NCBI RefSeq assembly: GCF_002335805.1 | Contig: NZ_NISU01000001.1 | Span: 2,302,079-2,366,078 of the forward strand | Length of the DNA stretch: 64,000 nucleotides | Origin: Bacillus sp. FJAT-45350 | GTDB lineage: Bacteria > Bacillota > Bacilli > Bacillales > NISU01 | Reading direction: 5' to 3' | Program-made: the position numbers and the translations under genes | Part shown: positions 25,556 to 34,437 of the stretch, piece by piece | Layout of the letters: the number at the start of each line of letters is the position of its first letter | How positions within the stretch are numbered: position 1 is the stretch's first letter | Notes under the pieces: model-generated | Databases searched by the model: none | What the model saw: only the letters and a program-made list of their open reading frames with translations | What the model was told of the DNA's origin: nothing

Positions 25556-26677
25556 TTACACAAAAGTAAAAGGATCTGTATTTATTTTAGATGCTGTGAT
25601 TTCAATTGCATGATTATTTCTTTCTGCCCAGGCCTGAAGGTATATTCTTACTCCATCCTTCATTATTTTTTCTACATTATGTCCCGGATCGACAATATTT
25701 AAACCATCCATCATAGCATCATGTGCAACATGATAATAAACATCACCTGTAACAAAAACATCCGCGCCTTTAAATCTTGCCTGTGACATATACTTATTGC
25801 CATCTCCACCTAAAACAGCTACCTTCTTCACCTTATCGCTCAGATTACCTACGACCCGCGCTCCCTTTACATCAAAAGTCTTTTTGACATGATGAGCGAA
25901 CTCTTCTAACGTCATTTCAGTTTCTAATTCACCAATTCTCCCTAAACCTAGTGACTCTCCTTGGTTGTCTAATGGATAAATATCGTAAGCAGGCTCTTCA
26001 TATGGATGAGCTTTAATCAAAGCTCTTAGTACTTTATTTTGAAGGTGAATTGGGATAATTGTTTCAATTTTTGTTTCCTTCACAAACTCTAGTGTTCCTT
26101 TTTGACCGATATAAGGGTCTGTACCTTCCTCAGGTAAGAATGTTCCTGTTCCAACACTATTAAATGTACAGTTACTATAATTCCCTATATGACCAGCACC
26201 CGCAGCTCCTAATGCCTGTCTAACCTCATTTTCATGTGATTCCGGTACAAAAACTACTAATTTCTTTAAAGCAATCGTTGTTGTCGGGGCAAGTACATCT
26301 ATATTTTCTAAGCCTAATGCTTCTGCCATTAAATCATTGACTCCACCTTTTGCAACATCTAAATTTGTATGAGCCGCATAGATAGTAATGTCATTCTTAA
26401 TTGCCTTTTCAACAATTCTCCCATTCGGTCTATCAGTTGCAATACTTTTTAACGGACGAAAAATAAGAGGATGATGTGCAATAATTAAATCTACATTCTC
26501 TTCAATTGCTTCATCAATAACCTCTTCTAACACATCGAGAGCAATCATTACTTTATGTATAGGCTTATTTAGTGTACCGATCATTACACCATTCTTATCT
26601 CCTTCTACCGCAAGAGATTTTGGTGACCACTCTTCAAAAGCTTGAATGACTGTTTGTCCATTTAGTGATTTATTCAT
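25556..26677 (-). CDS. yqfO: Nif3-like dinuclear metal protein, YqfO
   Basis: 373-residue NIF3 family protein with a metal site (IIAHHPLIFRPLKSI), the PII/CutA-like insertion of Bacillus members (roughly residues 125-225) and the C-terminal signature GDVYYHVAHDAMMDGLNIVDPGH. Often labelled GTP cyclohydrolase 1 type 2 homologue, but the reaction is not firmly established. It overlaps trmK by 4 nt (ATGA), so translation is coupled. It ends at the two-way terminator shared with ispH. Confidence 0.9.
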   Translation of the reverse strand: MNKSLNGQTVIQAFEEWSPKSLAVEGDKNGVMIGTLNKPIHKVMIALDVLEEVIDEAIEENVDLIIAHHPLIFRPLKSIATDRPNGRIVEKAIKNDITIYAAHTNLDVAKGGVNDLMAEALGLENIDVLAPTTTIALKKLVVFVPESHENEVRQALGAAGAGHIGNYSNCTFNSVGTGTFLPEEGTDPYIGQKGTLEFVKETKIETIIPIHLQNKVLRALIKAHPYEEPAYDIYPLDNQGESLGLGRIGELETEMTLEEFAHHVKKTFDVKGARVVGNLSDKVKKVAVLGGDGNKYMSQARFKGADVFVTGDVYYHVAHDAMMDGLNIVDPGHNVEKIMKDGVRIYLQAWAERNNHAIEITASKINTDPFTFV

Positions 26678-27384
26678 CCTTTTAAAACCCCCTCAACTTT
26701 TTCTATTAAAGACGTTAGCTCCTCTTTCTTTTGTAACACTTCTTCTGTTTGCTTTGCTTCTTTAAATTGTGACAAAATCCTTCTCCAATTTTCTAATTCA
26801 TAAGTCCACTTTTTACAGAAGGCTTCATTTCTCTCCAGCATTAAGTAAGGCCCTAATAATATAGAAAGCTCTTTGTTATCTTCGTAAAGCTCTTCAGCTT
26901 CTCCTCTATCAGCAACTAATACTTCATATATTTTATTATCTTCTTCTAGAATTGTTTCTTTCGTTAATGCCCAACCATTGTTCATGAGCCAAATTCGAAC
27001 TTTATCTGCTGTAACATTAGGTTGTAAAACTAAGCGCTGTACGCCGTCGAGCTTATCTTTCCCCTCTTCAAGAATCGTGGCAATCAACACTCCACCCATC
27101 CCAGCAATTGTTATTACCTCTACTTCACCTGGTTCCATTACCTCTAATCCATTTCCCTTACGTACCGAAATAACAGACTGGAGTGAAAGTTTCTCTACTT
27201 GTTCCTTAGCAGAGAGAAAAGGTCCCTCATTTACCTCCCCTGCTACTGCTTTATGTAGTTTCTTATGCAACGCTAAATAACACGGTAAATACGCATGATC
27301 AGACCCAATATCAGCTACACTTGAGCCATTTGGTACATATTCTGCGACTTCCTTTAAGCGTCTTGATAATTGCAATTCGTTCAT
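26674..27384 (-). CDS. trmK: tRNA (adenine(22)-N1)-methyltransferase
   Basis: Methylates N1 of A22 in bacterial tRNAs using S-adenosylmethionine. The 236-residue Rossmann-fold protein has the SAM site SVADIGSDHAYLPCYL near residue 20 and EVITIAGMGGVLIATIL (acidic motif), followed by LQPN(V) and the C-terminal coiled coil characteristic of TrmK. The ATG has AGTGGTGA 7 nt upstream. It is the first gene of the trmK-yqfO pair, which is conserved next to cccA and rpoD. Confidence 0.94.
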   Translation of the reverse strand: MNELQLSRRLKEVAEYVPNGSSVADIGSDHAYLPCYLALHKKLHKAVAGEVNEGPFLSAKEQVEKLSLQSVISVRKGNGLEVMEPGEVEVITIAGMGGVLIATILEEGKDKLDGVQRLVLQPNVTADKVRIWLMNNGWALTKETILEEDNKIYEVLVADRGEAEELYEDNKELSILLGPYLMLERNEAFCKKWTYELENWRRILSQFKEAKQTEEVLQKKEELTSLIEKVEGVLKG

Positions 27385-27525
27385 CTATTATTCACCACTA
27401 ACCTTATTTATTAGAGGTATTGTTCCTCATAAAAACTAGTTTCATTATACGGAAGTTGTAAGTCGCCTTGCAACCAGTAGACAGTATAAAATCTGTAAAG
27501 TGATCTTTTCGTTTCATAAGCAATG

Positions 27526-27552
27526 AAAAAAGAGGGTATATATACCCTCTTT
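27526..27552 (-). terminator. Terminator of cccA
   Basis: A 12-bp perfect palindrome AAAGAGGGTATA-TATACCCTCTTT, with no separate loop, followed by a six-T tract on the reverse strand. Confidence 0.88.
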
Positions 27553-27559
27553 ACATTCA

Positions 27560-27937
27560 TTATTCAGAAATTGATAGCAAGTATGTAGCGATTGCATCAG
27601 CTTCAACTTGATTATGTGGCATTGGAGGCATTGAGCCGATACCTTTTTGAACGATGTTAGCGATTTCTTCCTCAGAATATCTACCATCTAAGTCGCTAAT
27701 AGCAGGGTTAGAACCTACACCTTGAAGGTCGCCACCATGACATCCGATACATGATCTGTTTACAAGTTCTTCACCAGCAGTAATTGGATCTTCAAATTCT
27801 ACTACTTCTTCAGCACCTTCACCGTCCGCCTCATCTGCACTTAATTTCTCAGATAATCCAACGAATGAAAGAGAAAACATAAGAAGAATTCCAATAATTG
27901 CTATAACTCCAAATGGAACTAATGGTTTACCTTTCAC
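27560..27937 (-). CDS. cccA: Cytochrome c-550, membrane-anchored
   Basis: Small periplasmic-side electron carrier. 125 residues: an N-terminal membrane segment (PFGVIAIIGILLMFSLSFV), an acidic linker, then a class I haem c domain with the attachment motif CIGCH (RSCIGCHGGDLQGVG) and an axial Met in the MPPMPHNQVEA segment near the C-terminus. The start is GTG with AAAGGGGG 8 nt upstream. It indicates an aerobic or at least respiratory cell. The gene lies between trmK and rpoD as in B. subtilis. Confidence 0.95.
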   Translation of the reverse strand: MKGKPLVPFGVIAIIGILLMFSLSFVGLSEKLSADEADGEGAEEVVEFEDPITAGEELVNRSCIGCHGGDLQGVGSNPAISDLDGRYSEEEIANIVQKGIGSMPPMPHNQVEADAIATYLLSISE

Positions 27938-28128
27938 TTTCTTATCCCCCTTTACACTATAATAATTGTATTCACCTATTATGTTTGTGAATATCGGTTA
28001 GGATTCCCTCTATATTTTACTTGAAAACATTACAAGAGAAAAGAGATAAGATCAGATTTGCTTATTTTGTCACTCTTTTCCCTTGATATACACTCCTATG
28101 TAAACATTATCTACTTGAACTTACTCTA

Positions 28129-28674
28129 TTATATAGCAAATAAAAAGAAAATCAAAAGTACAAACCCAATTGAACCTGCAATTGTAAAGTATTTTAATTT
28201 AAATTTTACACCGATTGCAAGCCAAGTTACACATGTTAATAGTATTGTGAGCGCCATTGCTAGGCTGTTGTTTGGAAAGAGTTGATCTGTTCCATGAACC
28301 ATTAGGATAAACAATACTAGTGCCCCTACTAAATAATATAAATGAGCGAGCATTTGATGTGATTCAAACATTTTTCGCCCCATAAAGAAAATTGCTACGA
28401 CAAAAAATGTTCCTAGGAGCATTTGCATTACAAACGAAAAATCAGTAAAATAAATTACAAGAACTGTTAATGCTAAAGATAGATTAACAAGGAAAAATGT
28501 ATAAATAACTTTGATATTCCATTTTGAACGTTGAGTCTGGGCTGGTTCTTCTTTAGTTTCGTTTCCTTCTGAATACAGACTTAACAGAAAATCACAATAA
28601 TGGGCAGGTAATAAATTACTTGCTTTCCAATGTTTTATTTCTTTAATAATTGTTTCTTTACGTTGCGGGTCCAT
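28129..28674 (-). CDS. Hypothetical membrane protein, DUF2157-like
   Basis: 181 residues. A hydrophilic N-terminus of about 50 residues (KHWKASNLLPAHYCDFLLSL, a short motif typical of DUF2157-type proteins) is followed by about six membrane segments, ending LLIFFLFAI. Function unknown. AGGAGGAG precedes the ATG at 5-6 nt. It stands alone downstream of the rpoD terminator. The DUF assignment is from memory of the N-terminal pattern and needs a profile search. Confidence 0.7.
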   Translation of the reverse strand: MDPQRKETIIKEIKHWKASNLLPAHYCDFLLSLYSEGNETKEEPAQTQRSKWNIKVIYTFFLVNLSLALTVLVIYFTDFSFVMQMLLGTFFVVAIFFMGRKMFESHQMLAHLYYLVGALVLFILMVHGTDQLFPNNSLAMALTILLTCVTWLAIGVKFKLKYFTIAGSIGFVLLIFFLFAI

Positions 28675-28705
28675 TGGCTCTCCTCCTAACCCCCATAACC
28701 GCGTA

Positions 28706-28744
28706 CAAAAATGGTTTACTTCTCGATAAATACGAAGTAAACCA
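28706..28744 (-). terminator. Terminator of the dnaG-rpoD operon
   Basis: An 11-bp perfect stem (TGGTTTACTTC with its complement, 28712-28722 and 28734-28744), then TTTTT on the reverse strand. Confidence 0.9.
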
Positions 28745-28761
28745 TAGATAGATATTAAATT

Positions 28762-29880
28762 TTACTCTAAGAAATCCTTTAATCGCTTGCTTCTACTTGG
28801 GTGCCTTAATTTACGTAAAGCTTTAGCCTCAATTTGACGGATACGCTCCCTAGTAACACCAAATACTTTTCCTACCTCTTCTAATGTGCGAGTTCTTCCG
28901 TCATCTAGACCAAAACGAAGACGTAACACATTTTCTTCTCTATCAGTAAGAGTATCTAGTACATCTTCTAATTGCTCTTTTAAAAGCTCGTAAGCCGCGG
29001 CATCCGATGGAGCAAGTGCATCTTGGTCTTCAATGAAATCTCCAAGATGAGAATCATCTTCTTCACCAATTGGCGTTTCTAATGATACTGGTTCTTGAGC
29101 AATTTTTAGAATTTCACGAACTTTCTCAGGAGTTAAATCCATCTCCTCTGAAACTTCTTCTGGCGTAGGTTCACGACCAAGGTCTTGAAGTAGCTGTCTT
29201 TGAACACGGATTAATTTGTTGATAGTCTCAACCATATGAACCGGGATACGAATCGTTCTTGCTTGGTCAGCAATTGCTCTTGTAATTGCCTGTCTAATCC
29301 ACCAAGTTGCATACGTACTAAATTTATATCCTTTTTCATAATCGAACTTTTCAACAGCTTTAATTAGACCCATATTACCTTCTTGAATTAAGTCAAGGAA
29401 CAGCATCCCACGTCCAACGTAACGCTTTGCAATACTTACAACTAAGCGAAGGTTCGCTTCTGCTAAACGACGTTTCGCTTCTTCGTCACCCTGTTCAATA
29501 CGTTTTGCTAATTCAATTTCTTCTTCTGCTGATAAAAGTGGTACTCGGCCGATTTCTTTTAAATACATACGTACAGGATCATTAATTTTAATACCTGGTG
29601 GTACGCTTAAATCATTTAAATCGAACTCTTCCTCTTTCTCAACTTGCTGTAAACTAGGTGGGACATCATCTGATTCATTTAAAATCTCAATACCCTGTTC
29701 ACCTAAATATTCAAAAAACTCGTCCATCTGATCTGAATCCTGATCAAATGCAGCTAGTCTTTCTGTAATTTCAGTATAGGTTAGGACACCACGCTTTTTC
29801 CCTAGCTCTACTAATTGTTCCTTAACCTGATCGATTGACAACTCGCCTTCCGCCAATGGGCGTAATGGTTTCTCAGCCAT
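28762..29880 (-). CDS. rpoD: RNA polymerase primary sigma factor (SigA)
   Basis: 372-residue housekeeping sigma factor. Region 1.1 is at the N-terminus, then sigma-70 region 1.2 ([17 protein letters not shown] type), the region 2 core ([20 protein letters not shown] and [15 protein letters not shown]), region 3, and the region 4 helix-turn-helix ([20 protein letters not shown]). The apparent frame begins six codons earlier, but AAGGAGG lies in that stretch, so the start is the ATG of [13 protein letters not shown]. It is transcribed with dnaG, 69 nt apart, as the macromolecular-synthesis operon. Confidence 0.97.
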   Translation of the reverse strand: MAEKPLRPLAEGELSIDQVKEQLVELGKKRGVLTYTEITERLAAFDQDSDQMDEFFEYLGEQGIEILNESDDVPPSLQQVEKEEEFDLNDLSVPPGIKINDPVRMYLKEIGRVPLLSAEEEIELAKRIEQGDEEAKRRLAEANLRLVVSIAKRYVGRGMLFLDLIQEGNMGLIKAVEKFDYEKGYKFSTYATWWIRQAITRAIADQARTIRIPVHMVETINKLIRVQRQLLQDLGREPTPEEVSEEMDLTPEKVREILKIAQEPVSLETPIGEEDDSHLGDFIEDQDALAPSDAAAYELLKEQLEDVLDTLTDREENVLRLRFGLDDGRTRTLEEVGKVFGVTRERIRQIEAKALRKLRHPSRSKRLKDFLE

Positions 29881-29949
29881 TCGATCCCCTCCTTCCATTG
29901 TTCAAGACAATTTATATCTTTACTTACTTAATTTTTGATTGTTCGAGAC

Positions 29950-31761
29950 TTACTTCTGTTTCAAGTCTCTCTTCATTTGAATAATTTCCATTGCTATTTG
30001 AGCAGCAAGAACAGCATCTTGCTGTCTTTCAGCTGCACGTTTGTCTTTTTCTCTCTGTTCTATTTCTACCCACTTTGGATAATCTTCAACCTGTCTAATA
30101 TAATCAGCCAGTTCTTGTTCCGTTAATTCAGCAACATCAATCAAGGCAATTTCAGACGCTACCTTAATTATTTGTTGGTCAGGAAGTCTTTGTACAAACC
30201 TTCCTGGGTCTGGTGGATTTCCTTCTGCATAATAAGCATATAAGTATGCAGCAATGGCATGATGTTCATCTATATTAAAGGCTCCTCCAATACGTTCTTG
30301 GATTGTATCCGCTAAGTCAATATCCCTCATCATATGCGCAAGCAATCGCCTTTCTGCCATATGAAAGGCTGGTAACAACCTCTTTTGCTGAATTTGCCTT
30401 TGGATTGCTATAGGCTTTTTTTCAGTAGGTTGTTGACCCATCTTTGATTTCTTTTGTTCTCGAAATATTCGATATTGCTCTTGCTTTAATGAATCTAATG
30501 ATAATGAAAATTCCTCAGCAATTTGCCTTAAATAATGATCCCTTTCAACCGAACTTATTAACTTACTGATTTCTGTAAGTACTTCTTCGATATAACGTAT
30601 TCTTTCTCCTTCATCTTGAAGGTTTCTATCCTGACGTAGATATCTTATCTTAAAAGCCATTAATGTTAAGCTTGCCCCTATTACATCCGTTTTAAATCGA
30701 TTTCCACCAAATTTCTGGATGTAGTCATCAGGATCAAGTCCGTCAGGTAATATTGCTACTTTGACGAAACACCCTACAGATTCTAAAGTAGAGGAAGCTC
30801 GAAATGCCGCACTCTTTCCTGCTGAATCCGGGTCGTAGCAAATGACAACAGTTTCTGCATTACGACGAATTAATTTTGCCTGCTCTTCAGTTAATGATGT
30901 ACCTAGAGTAGCGACACCATTTTTCACATCTGCCTTCCAAGCGGCAATTACATCAACATATCCTTCAAATAGAACAGCTTCGTTTGCCTTTCGGATTGTC
31001 GGTCTAGCAAGGTGTACACCATAGAGTGTTTTACTTTTATTGAAGATTTTTGATTCTGGGCTATTTAAGTATTTTGGTTTCCCGTCCCCAATAACTCTTC
31101 CACCAAAGGCGATTGGCTTACCTTGACTATCCCAAATTGGAAACATAATTCGACTTCGAAATCTGTCGAAATACTTTCCATCAAACTCTCTTACTGATAA
31201 TAGGCCAGCTTGCTCTACCTTTTTTAAATCATACTTTCGTTTTTCTAAAAAGGTTTGTATGCTATTCCAAGCATCAGGAGCATACCCAATTTGAAAGGTT
31301 TCTATCTGCTCTTTCGAAAAGCCTCTACCTTCCAAGTACTTTCTCCCAACCTCACCATGTTCTGTATTAACTAAAATATGATGATAAAATTTTGAAATAA
31401 GTTCATGAACTTCACTCATTTGAGTTAGCTCGTCATCTTTATTTCTTCCTTCAAAATCACTAACCTCTGGAAGGTCTATTTTGGCTCTAGAAGCTAAATT
31501 CTTAACTGCTTCTATAAACGTATATCCCTCAATTTCCATGATAAATGAATATACATTGCCACCTGCCCCACAGCCGAAGCAATGATATAGTTGCTTTTCG
31601 GATGACACAGAAAAGGAAGGTGACTTTTCCCCATGAAACGGGCAAAGACCTACATATTGACGCCCTTGCTTTCTAAGCTGAACATAATCGCTTATCACTT
31701 CAACGATATCAACAGATTGTCGTATCTTTTCTATCTTTTCATCTGAAATTCGACTCCCCAT
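29950..31761 (-). CDS. dnaG: DNA primase
   Basis: Makes RNA primers for replication with DnaB/DnaC. 603 residues: the N-terminal CHC2 zinc domain with CPFH and CFGC (spacing as in DnaG), then the catalytic core and Toprim domain (ALFEGYVDVIAAWK-like Glu at about 265; VICYDPDSAGKSA Asp), and a C-terminal helicase-interaction domain with a charged coiled region. I choose the ATG with GGTGA 7 nt upstream; a GTG two codons earlier touches that site. It is followed closely by rpoD. Confidence 0.97.
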   Translation of the reverse strand: MGSRISDEKIEKIRQSVDIVEVISDYVQLRKQGRQYVGLCPFHGEKSPSFSVSSEKQLYHCFGCGAGGNVYSFIMEIEGYTFIEAVKNLASRAKIDLPEVSDFEGRNKDDELTQMSEVHELISKFYHHILVNTEHGEVGRKYLEGRGFSKEQIETFQIGYAPDAWNSIQTFLEKRKYDLKKVEQAGLLSVREFDGKYFDRFRSRIMFPIWDSQGKPIAFGGRVIGDGKPKYLNSPESKIFNKSKTLYGVHLARPTIRKANEAVLFEGYVDVIAAWKADVKNGVATLGTSLTEEQAKLIRRNAETVVICYDPDSAGKSAAFRASSTLESVGCFVKVAILPDGLDPDDYIQKFGGNRFKTDVIGASLTLMAFKIRYLRQDRNLQDEGERIRYIEEVLTEISKLISSVERDHYLRQIAEEFSLSLDSLKQEQYRIFREQKKSKMGQQPTEKKPIAIQRQIQQKRLLPAFHMAERRLLAHMMRDIDLADTIQERIGGAFNIDEHHAIAAYLYAYYAEGNPPDPGRFVQRLPDQQIIKVASEIALIDVAELTEQELADYIRQVEDYPKWVEIEQREKDKRAAERQQDAVLAAQIAMEIIQMKRDLKQK

Positions 31762-31863
31762 GGTCACTTCACCATTCTTTACCTAAAGGGTTACTTACAA
31801 ATAGTCATGTTATTATTTACCTCAACAAATACTTTGAACGCTATTAGGATTCGAGCTTTTTCT

Positions 31864-32325
31864 TCATAATCCTTCTTTTTGAGATAAAATCTTTCTTAAT
31901 ACATTAGAAAAATTAATTCGGTCAGTTTCTGTAAACTTTTTCGGACCTTTCGTCTTATTCCCAGCTCTCCTCTGTTTTTGAGATAAATGTCTCAGGTGTA
32001 GTAAGTTAGAAATATTATCCTCATCGTAAATCATTCCCCTCGGAGAAATAACATTTGCACCTCGAGGTAACAATAAAGAAGCTAAAGCATGGTCTTGAGT
32101 CACTACCACATCCCCCTTCTGAACATGGTTAATGATATACAAGTCAGCTGCTTCACGGTCTTTATCAACAATGATTGATTTGGCAACTCTCTTATCTACG
32201 ACATTATGAGCATAAGACGAAATAAGAAAAACCTCTGACTTAAATTCTTCTGCAATAATAATAATTTCTTCTTTTACTGGACATGAGTCAGCATCCACTA
32301 TAATGTTTTGCTTTATTCTCTCCAT
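31864..32325 (-). CDS. yqxD: UPF0178 protein YqxD/YaiI
   Basis: 153 residues with IIVDADSCPVKEEIIII at the N-terminus, a PIN/NYN-like aspartate pattern (VDADSCP, VVTQDHALASLLL) and a basic C-terminal part. The family is UPF0178 and the role is unknown, although the fold suggests a nuclease. It lies beside dnaG as in B. subtilis. Start: ATG; I see no well-spaced Shine-Dalgarno site, so the exact start is less certain. Confidence 0.85.
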   Translation of the reverse strand: MERIKQNIIVDADSCPVKEEIIIIAEEFKSEVFLISSYAHNVVDKRVAKSIIVDKDREAADLYIINHVQKGDVVVTQDHALASLLLPRGANVISPRGMIYDEDNISNLLHLRHLSQKQRRAGNKTKGPKKFTETDRINFSNVLRKILSQKEGL

Positions 32326-32593
32326 ATAACTTTAATTCTACATCCCCTTGCATTATCCTGCTTAGATTTTGTGAATACGAAGAAATTTGTCGACAAACCT
32401 TTATCTCTTACTATCATTACCAAAAAAAACAATAAAAAATCTTGACTTTCTCAATTTATTTGTTCTTTTTTCGATTTATGCTTGATTTTTTGATATTTGA
32501 TCACAATTTTTTATTATAGTAAATATTTACGAGTTTGACTACATATTTGTTATATTTTTATTTATTTCTTAATTTCCCTGAAAGAATACCTTA
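32326..32593. other. Intergenic AT-rich stretch, no gene seen
   Basis: Very AT-rich region with runs of T. It contains the 12-bp palindrome GTAAATATTTAC around 32520-32531. Promoter-like hexamers occur by chance at this base composition; none is convincing. No ORF with a ribosome-binding site was found. Confidence 0.6.
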
Positions 32594-32703
32594 GATTAGT
32601 TATGAGTTATGAGTTATGAGTTCCAAGTATTTATTTTTTTAGCTAGTTAAAAAGCTTTTGCGGTACTTTCAATTCATAATTCATAACCCATAATTTATAA
32701 TTT
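32594..32703. repeat. Inverted repeat built of 7-bp units (element A)
   Basis: The left arm has three tandem TTATGAG units; the right arm, about 45 nt further on, has AATTCAT twice, then AACCCAT and AATTTAT. The arms are imperfect complements, so the whole can fold as a long hairpin. Related elements lie at 51161-51305 and 61349-61444. Confidence 0.75.
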
Positions 32704-32730
32704 AAAAAAACTCCCTATCACTAGAGAGTT
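32704..32730 (-). terminator. Terminator of ccpN-yqfL
   Basis: A short stem (AACTCTC with GGGAGTT, one G-U) and an 8-nt loop, followed by seven T on the reverse strand, right after the yqfL stop. Confidence 0.8.
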
Positions 32731-32739
32731 CATTCATGA

Positions 32740-33555
32740 TTACTTTCCTTGAAACATGTTTGAAATTAAATTTGCTGTTTCTTCTACCGCTTTGCTTGAT
32801 ACATCGATAACAGTACAACCAATTCTATTCATAATGTCTTCAGCATATTCTAACTCTTTCTTAATACGGTCAATATTTGCATAGTTAGCTTCTGCTTTTA
32901 GGCCTAATGCCTTTAGGCGCTCTGCACGGATGTCATTTAACTTTTCTGCACTGATTTTTAAACCTATACATTTTTTGGGAGATACTTTAAAGAGTTCTTC
33001 TGGTGGCTCTACCTCTGGTACTAAAGGTACATTCGCAACCTTTAAACGTTTATGAGCTAAGTATTGCGAAAGAGGTGTTTTTGACGTTCTTGAAACACCA
33101 ATTAATACGACATCTGCTCTCATAATCCCTCTAGGATCTCTACCGTCATCATATTTAACCGCAAACTCAATTGCCTCTACTTTACGAAAATATTCCTCAT
33201 CTAAACGATAAACAAGTCCAGGCTCAAAGCGAGGCTGTTGATTCGTTAATGCACTAATTTTCTCAAGCATAGGCCCAATTATATCTACAATTTCTACCTT
33301 TTCTTTCGATGCTTGCTGAATTAAATATTGTTTAATTTCAGGTACAACTAGTGTAAATGCTATGACAGCATTTACTTGTTTAGCTAAAGTAATAATTTCA
33401 TCAATTGTGACTTTATCTTCCACATATGGAATTCTCCTAACTTCCACTCCTGTGCCACTAAATTGACTAGTAGCTGCCTTGACTACTAAATCTGCTGTTT
33501 CACCAACAGAATCGGATACTACATAAACGACTGGTCGGTGTTTTAAATCTACCAT
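32740..33555 (-). CDS. yqfL: Pyruvate, phosphate dikinase regulatory protein (DUF299)
   Basis: 271 residues. The family is the bifunctional kinase/phosphorylase that controls dikinases by reversible phosphorylation. The P-loop-like motif is [16 protein letters not shown] near residue 152, and the N-terminus carries [17 protein letters not shown]. In Bacillus YqfL works with CcpN in control of gluconeogenic genes; the exact target here is not known. It follows ccpN by about 37 nt in the same direction, so they form an operon. Confidence 0.92.
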   Translation of the reverse strand: MVDLKHRPVVYVVSDSVGETADLVVKAATSQFSGTGVEVRRIPYVEDKVTIDEIITLAKQVNAVIAFTLVVPEIKQYLIQQASKEKVEIVDIIGPMLEKISALTNQQPRFEPGLVYRLDEEYFRKVEAIEFAVKYDDGRDPRGIMRADVVLIGVSRTSKTPLSQYLAHKRLKVANVPLVPEVEPPEELFKVSPKKCIGLKISAEKLNDIRAERLKALGLKAEANYANIDRIKKELEYAEDIMNRIGCTVIDVSSKAVEETANLISNMFQGK

Positions 33556-33592
33556 TCCTACCTCCTATAGAGTGTTCAATTATACCTTGACC

Positions 33593-34246
33593 TTAAATTA
33601 AATCATCGCTCGCTAAGTCTACCAATAACTTAGTTATATTTGTTTTCGTCATTCTACCAACAACTTCGTATCCTGAACCTTTGTCACACTCACACACTAC
33701 AGGAAGGGCATCTATTTGTTTATCAATTAACTTGTTGGCTACTTCTATTATTAAATCATCCTTCTTGCACATCGTTATGTTCGGCATTCTTGTCATAATA
33801 ATACTGACCGGCATTGTTTCTAGCTTTTGCTTTCCGATACTTGCTCTTAACAAATCTTTTCTTGATAGAACACCAACTAAAGTTGAATGAGAATCTATTA
33901 CAAATAGAGTGCCCACATCTTCTAAAAACATTGTACAAATCGCATCATATACTGATGAAGATTCACTTACTGATACTGGTATTGACTGATATTCTGAAAC
34001 TGTAATGTTCTTTACCTTCTCAGTGAGCATTTGGGAACCAGTCTTACCTGTATAAAAATAACCTACTCTAGGTCTTGCATCCAAAAATCCTGCCATTGTT
34101 AAAATCGCTAAATCAGGTCTAAGGGTTGCTCTAGTTAAAGATAGCTTTTCAGCAATCTGTTCGCCCGTAATTGGACCGTTTTCCTTAACAATATCTAAAA
34201 TATGTTCTTGACGAATAGTAAGTTCGATTGTTTTCACCGCCTTCAT
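33593..34246 (-). CDS. ccpN: Transcriptional repressor of gluconeogenic genes, CcpN
   Basis: 217 residues. The N-terminal helix-turn-helix (RQEHILDIVKENGPITGEQI, LSLTRATLRPDLAILTM) is followed by two CBS domains (YDAICTMFLEDVGTLFVID, LIDKQIDALPVVCECD), which in CcpN sense adenine nucleotides. In B. subtilis (YqzB) it represses gapB and pckA during glycolysis. The ATG used lies inside a perfect palindrome and lacks a clear ribosome-binding site; a GTG at codon 4 would give MKTIEL as in relatives but has AAGG only 2 nt away. The start is therefore uncertain. Confidence 0.92.
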   Translation of the reverse strand: MKAVKTIELTIRQEHILDIVKENGPITGEQIAEKLSLTRATLRPDLAILTMAGFLDARPRVGYFYTGKTGSQMLTEKVKNITVSEYQSIPVSVSESSSVYDAICTMFLEDVGTLFVIDSHSTLVGVLSRKDLLRASIGKQKLETMPVSIIMTRMPNITMCKKDDLIIEVANKLIDKQIDALPVVCECDKGSGYEVVGRMTKTNITKLLVDLASDDLI

Positions 34247-34263
34247 AACACAAATGTGTTATG
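34244..34263. promoter_or_regulatory. Perfect palindrome at the ccpN start, possible operator
   Basis: CATAACACA-N2-TGTGTTATG, 9+9 perfect, covering the ATG of ccpN. The top-strand TGTGTTATGCT fits the CcpN motif as I recall it (TRTGHYATAYW) at 10 of 11 positions, so autoregulation is possible. Confidence 0.45.
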
Positions 34264-34371
34264 CTTATTCATAAGAACATTATATACTAATTCAATCAAA
34301 TTTGAAATATATGCATAACATTTCTGTTTTTTTTGAAAAATATTAATCAAACTTCTACTAGATATTGAAAA

Positions 34372-34412
34372 TGAGGTGTCCAAAAGACACTTATATCTTT
34401 TGGAGCACCTCA
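34372..34412 (-). terminator. Terminator of glyQS
   Basis: A 15-bp stem with one bulge (TGAGGTG... with its complement) downstream of glyS, followed by ATTTTCAAT on the reverse strand. Confidence 0.75.
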
Positions 34413-34437
34413 GAATGAGCTAACGTTAGCGTATTAG

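Noticed and set aside
32520-32531. GTAAATATTTAC as an operator
   Set aside because: A 12-bp perfect palindrome in AT-rich DNA is expected by chance; no adjacent gene or promoter supports it.
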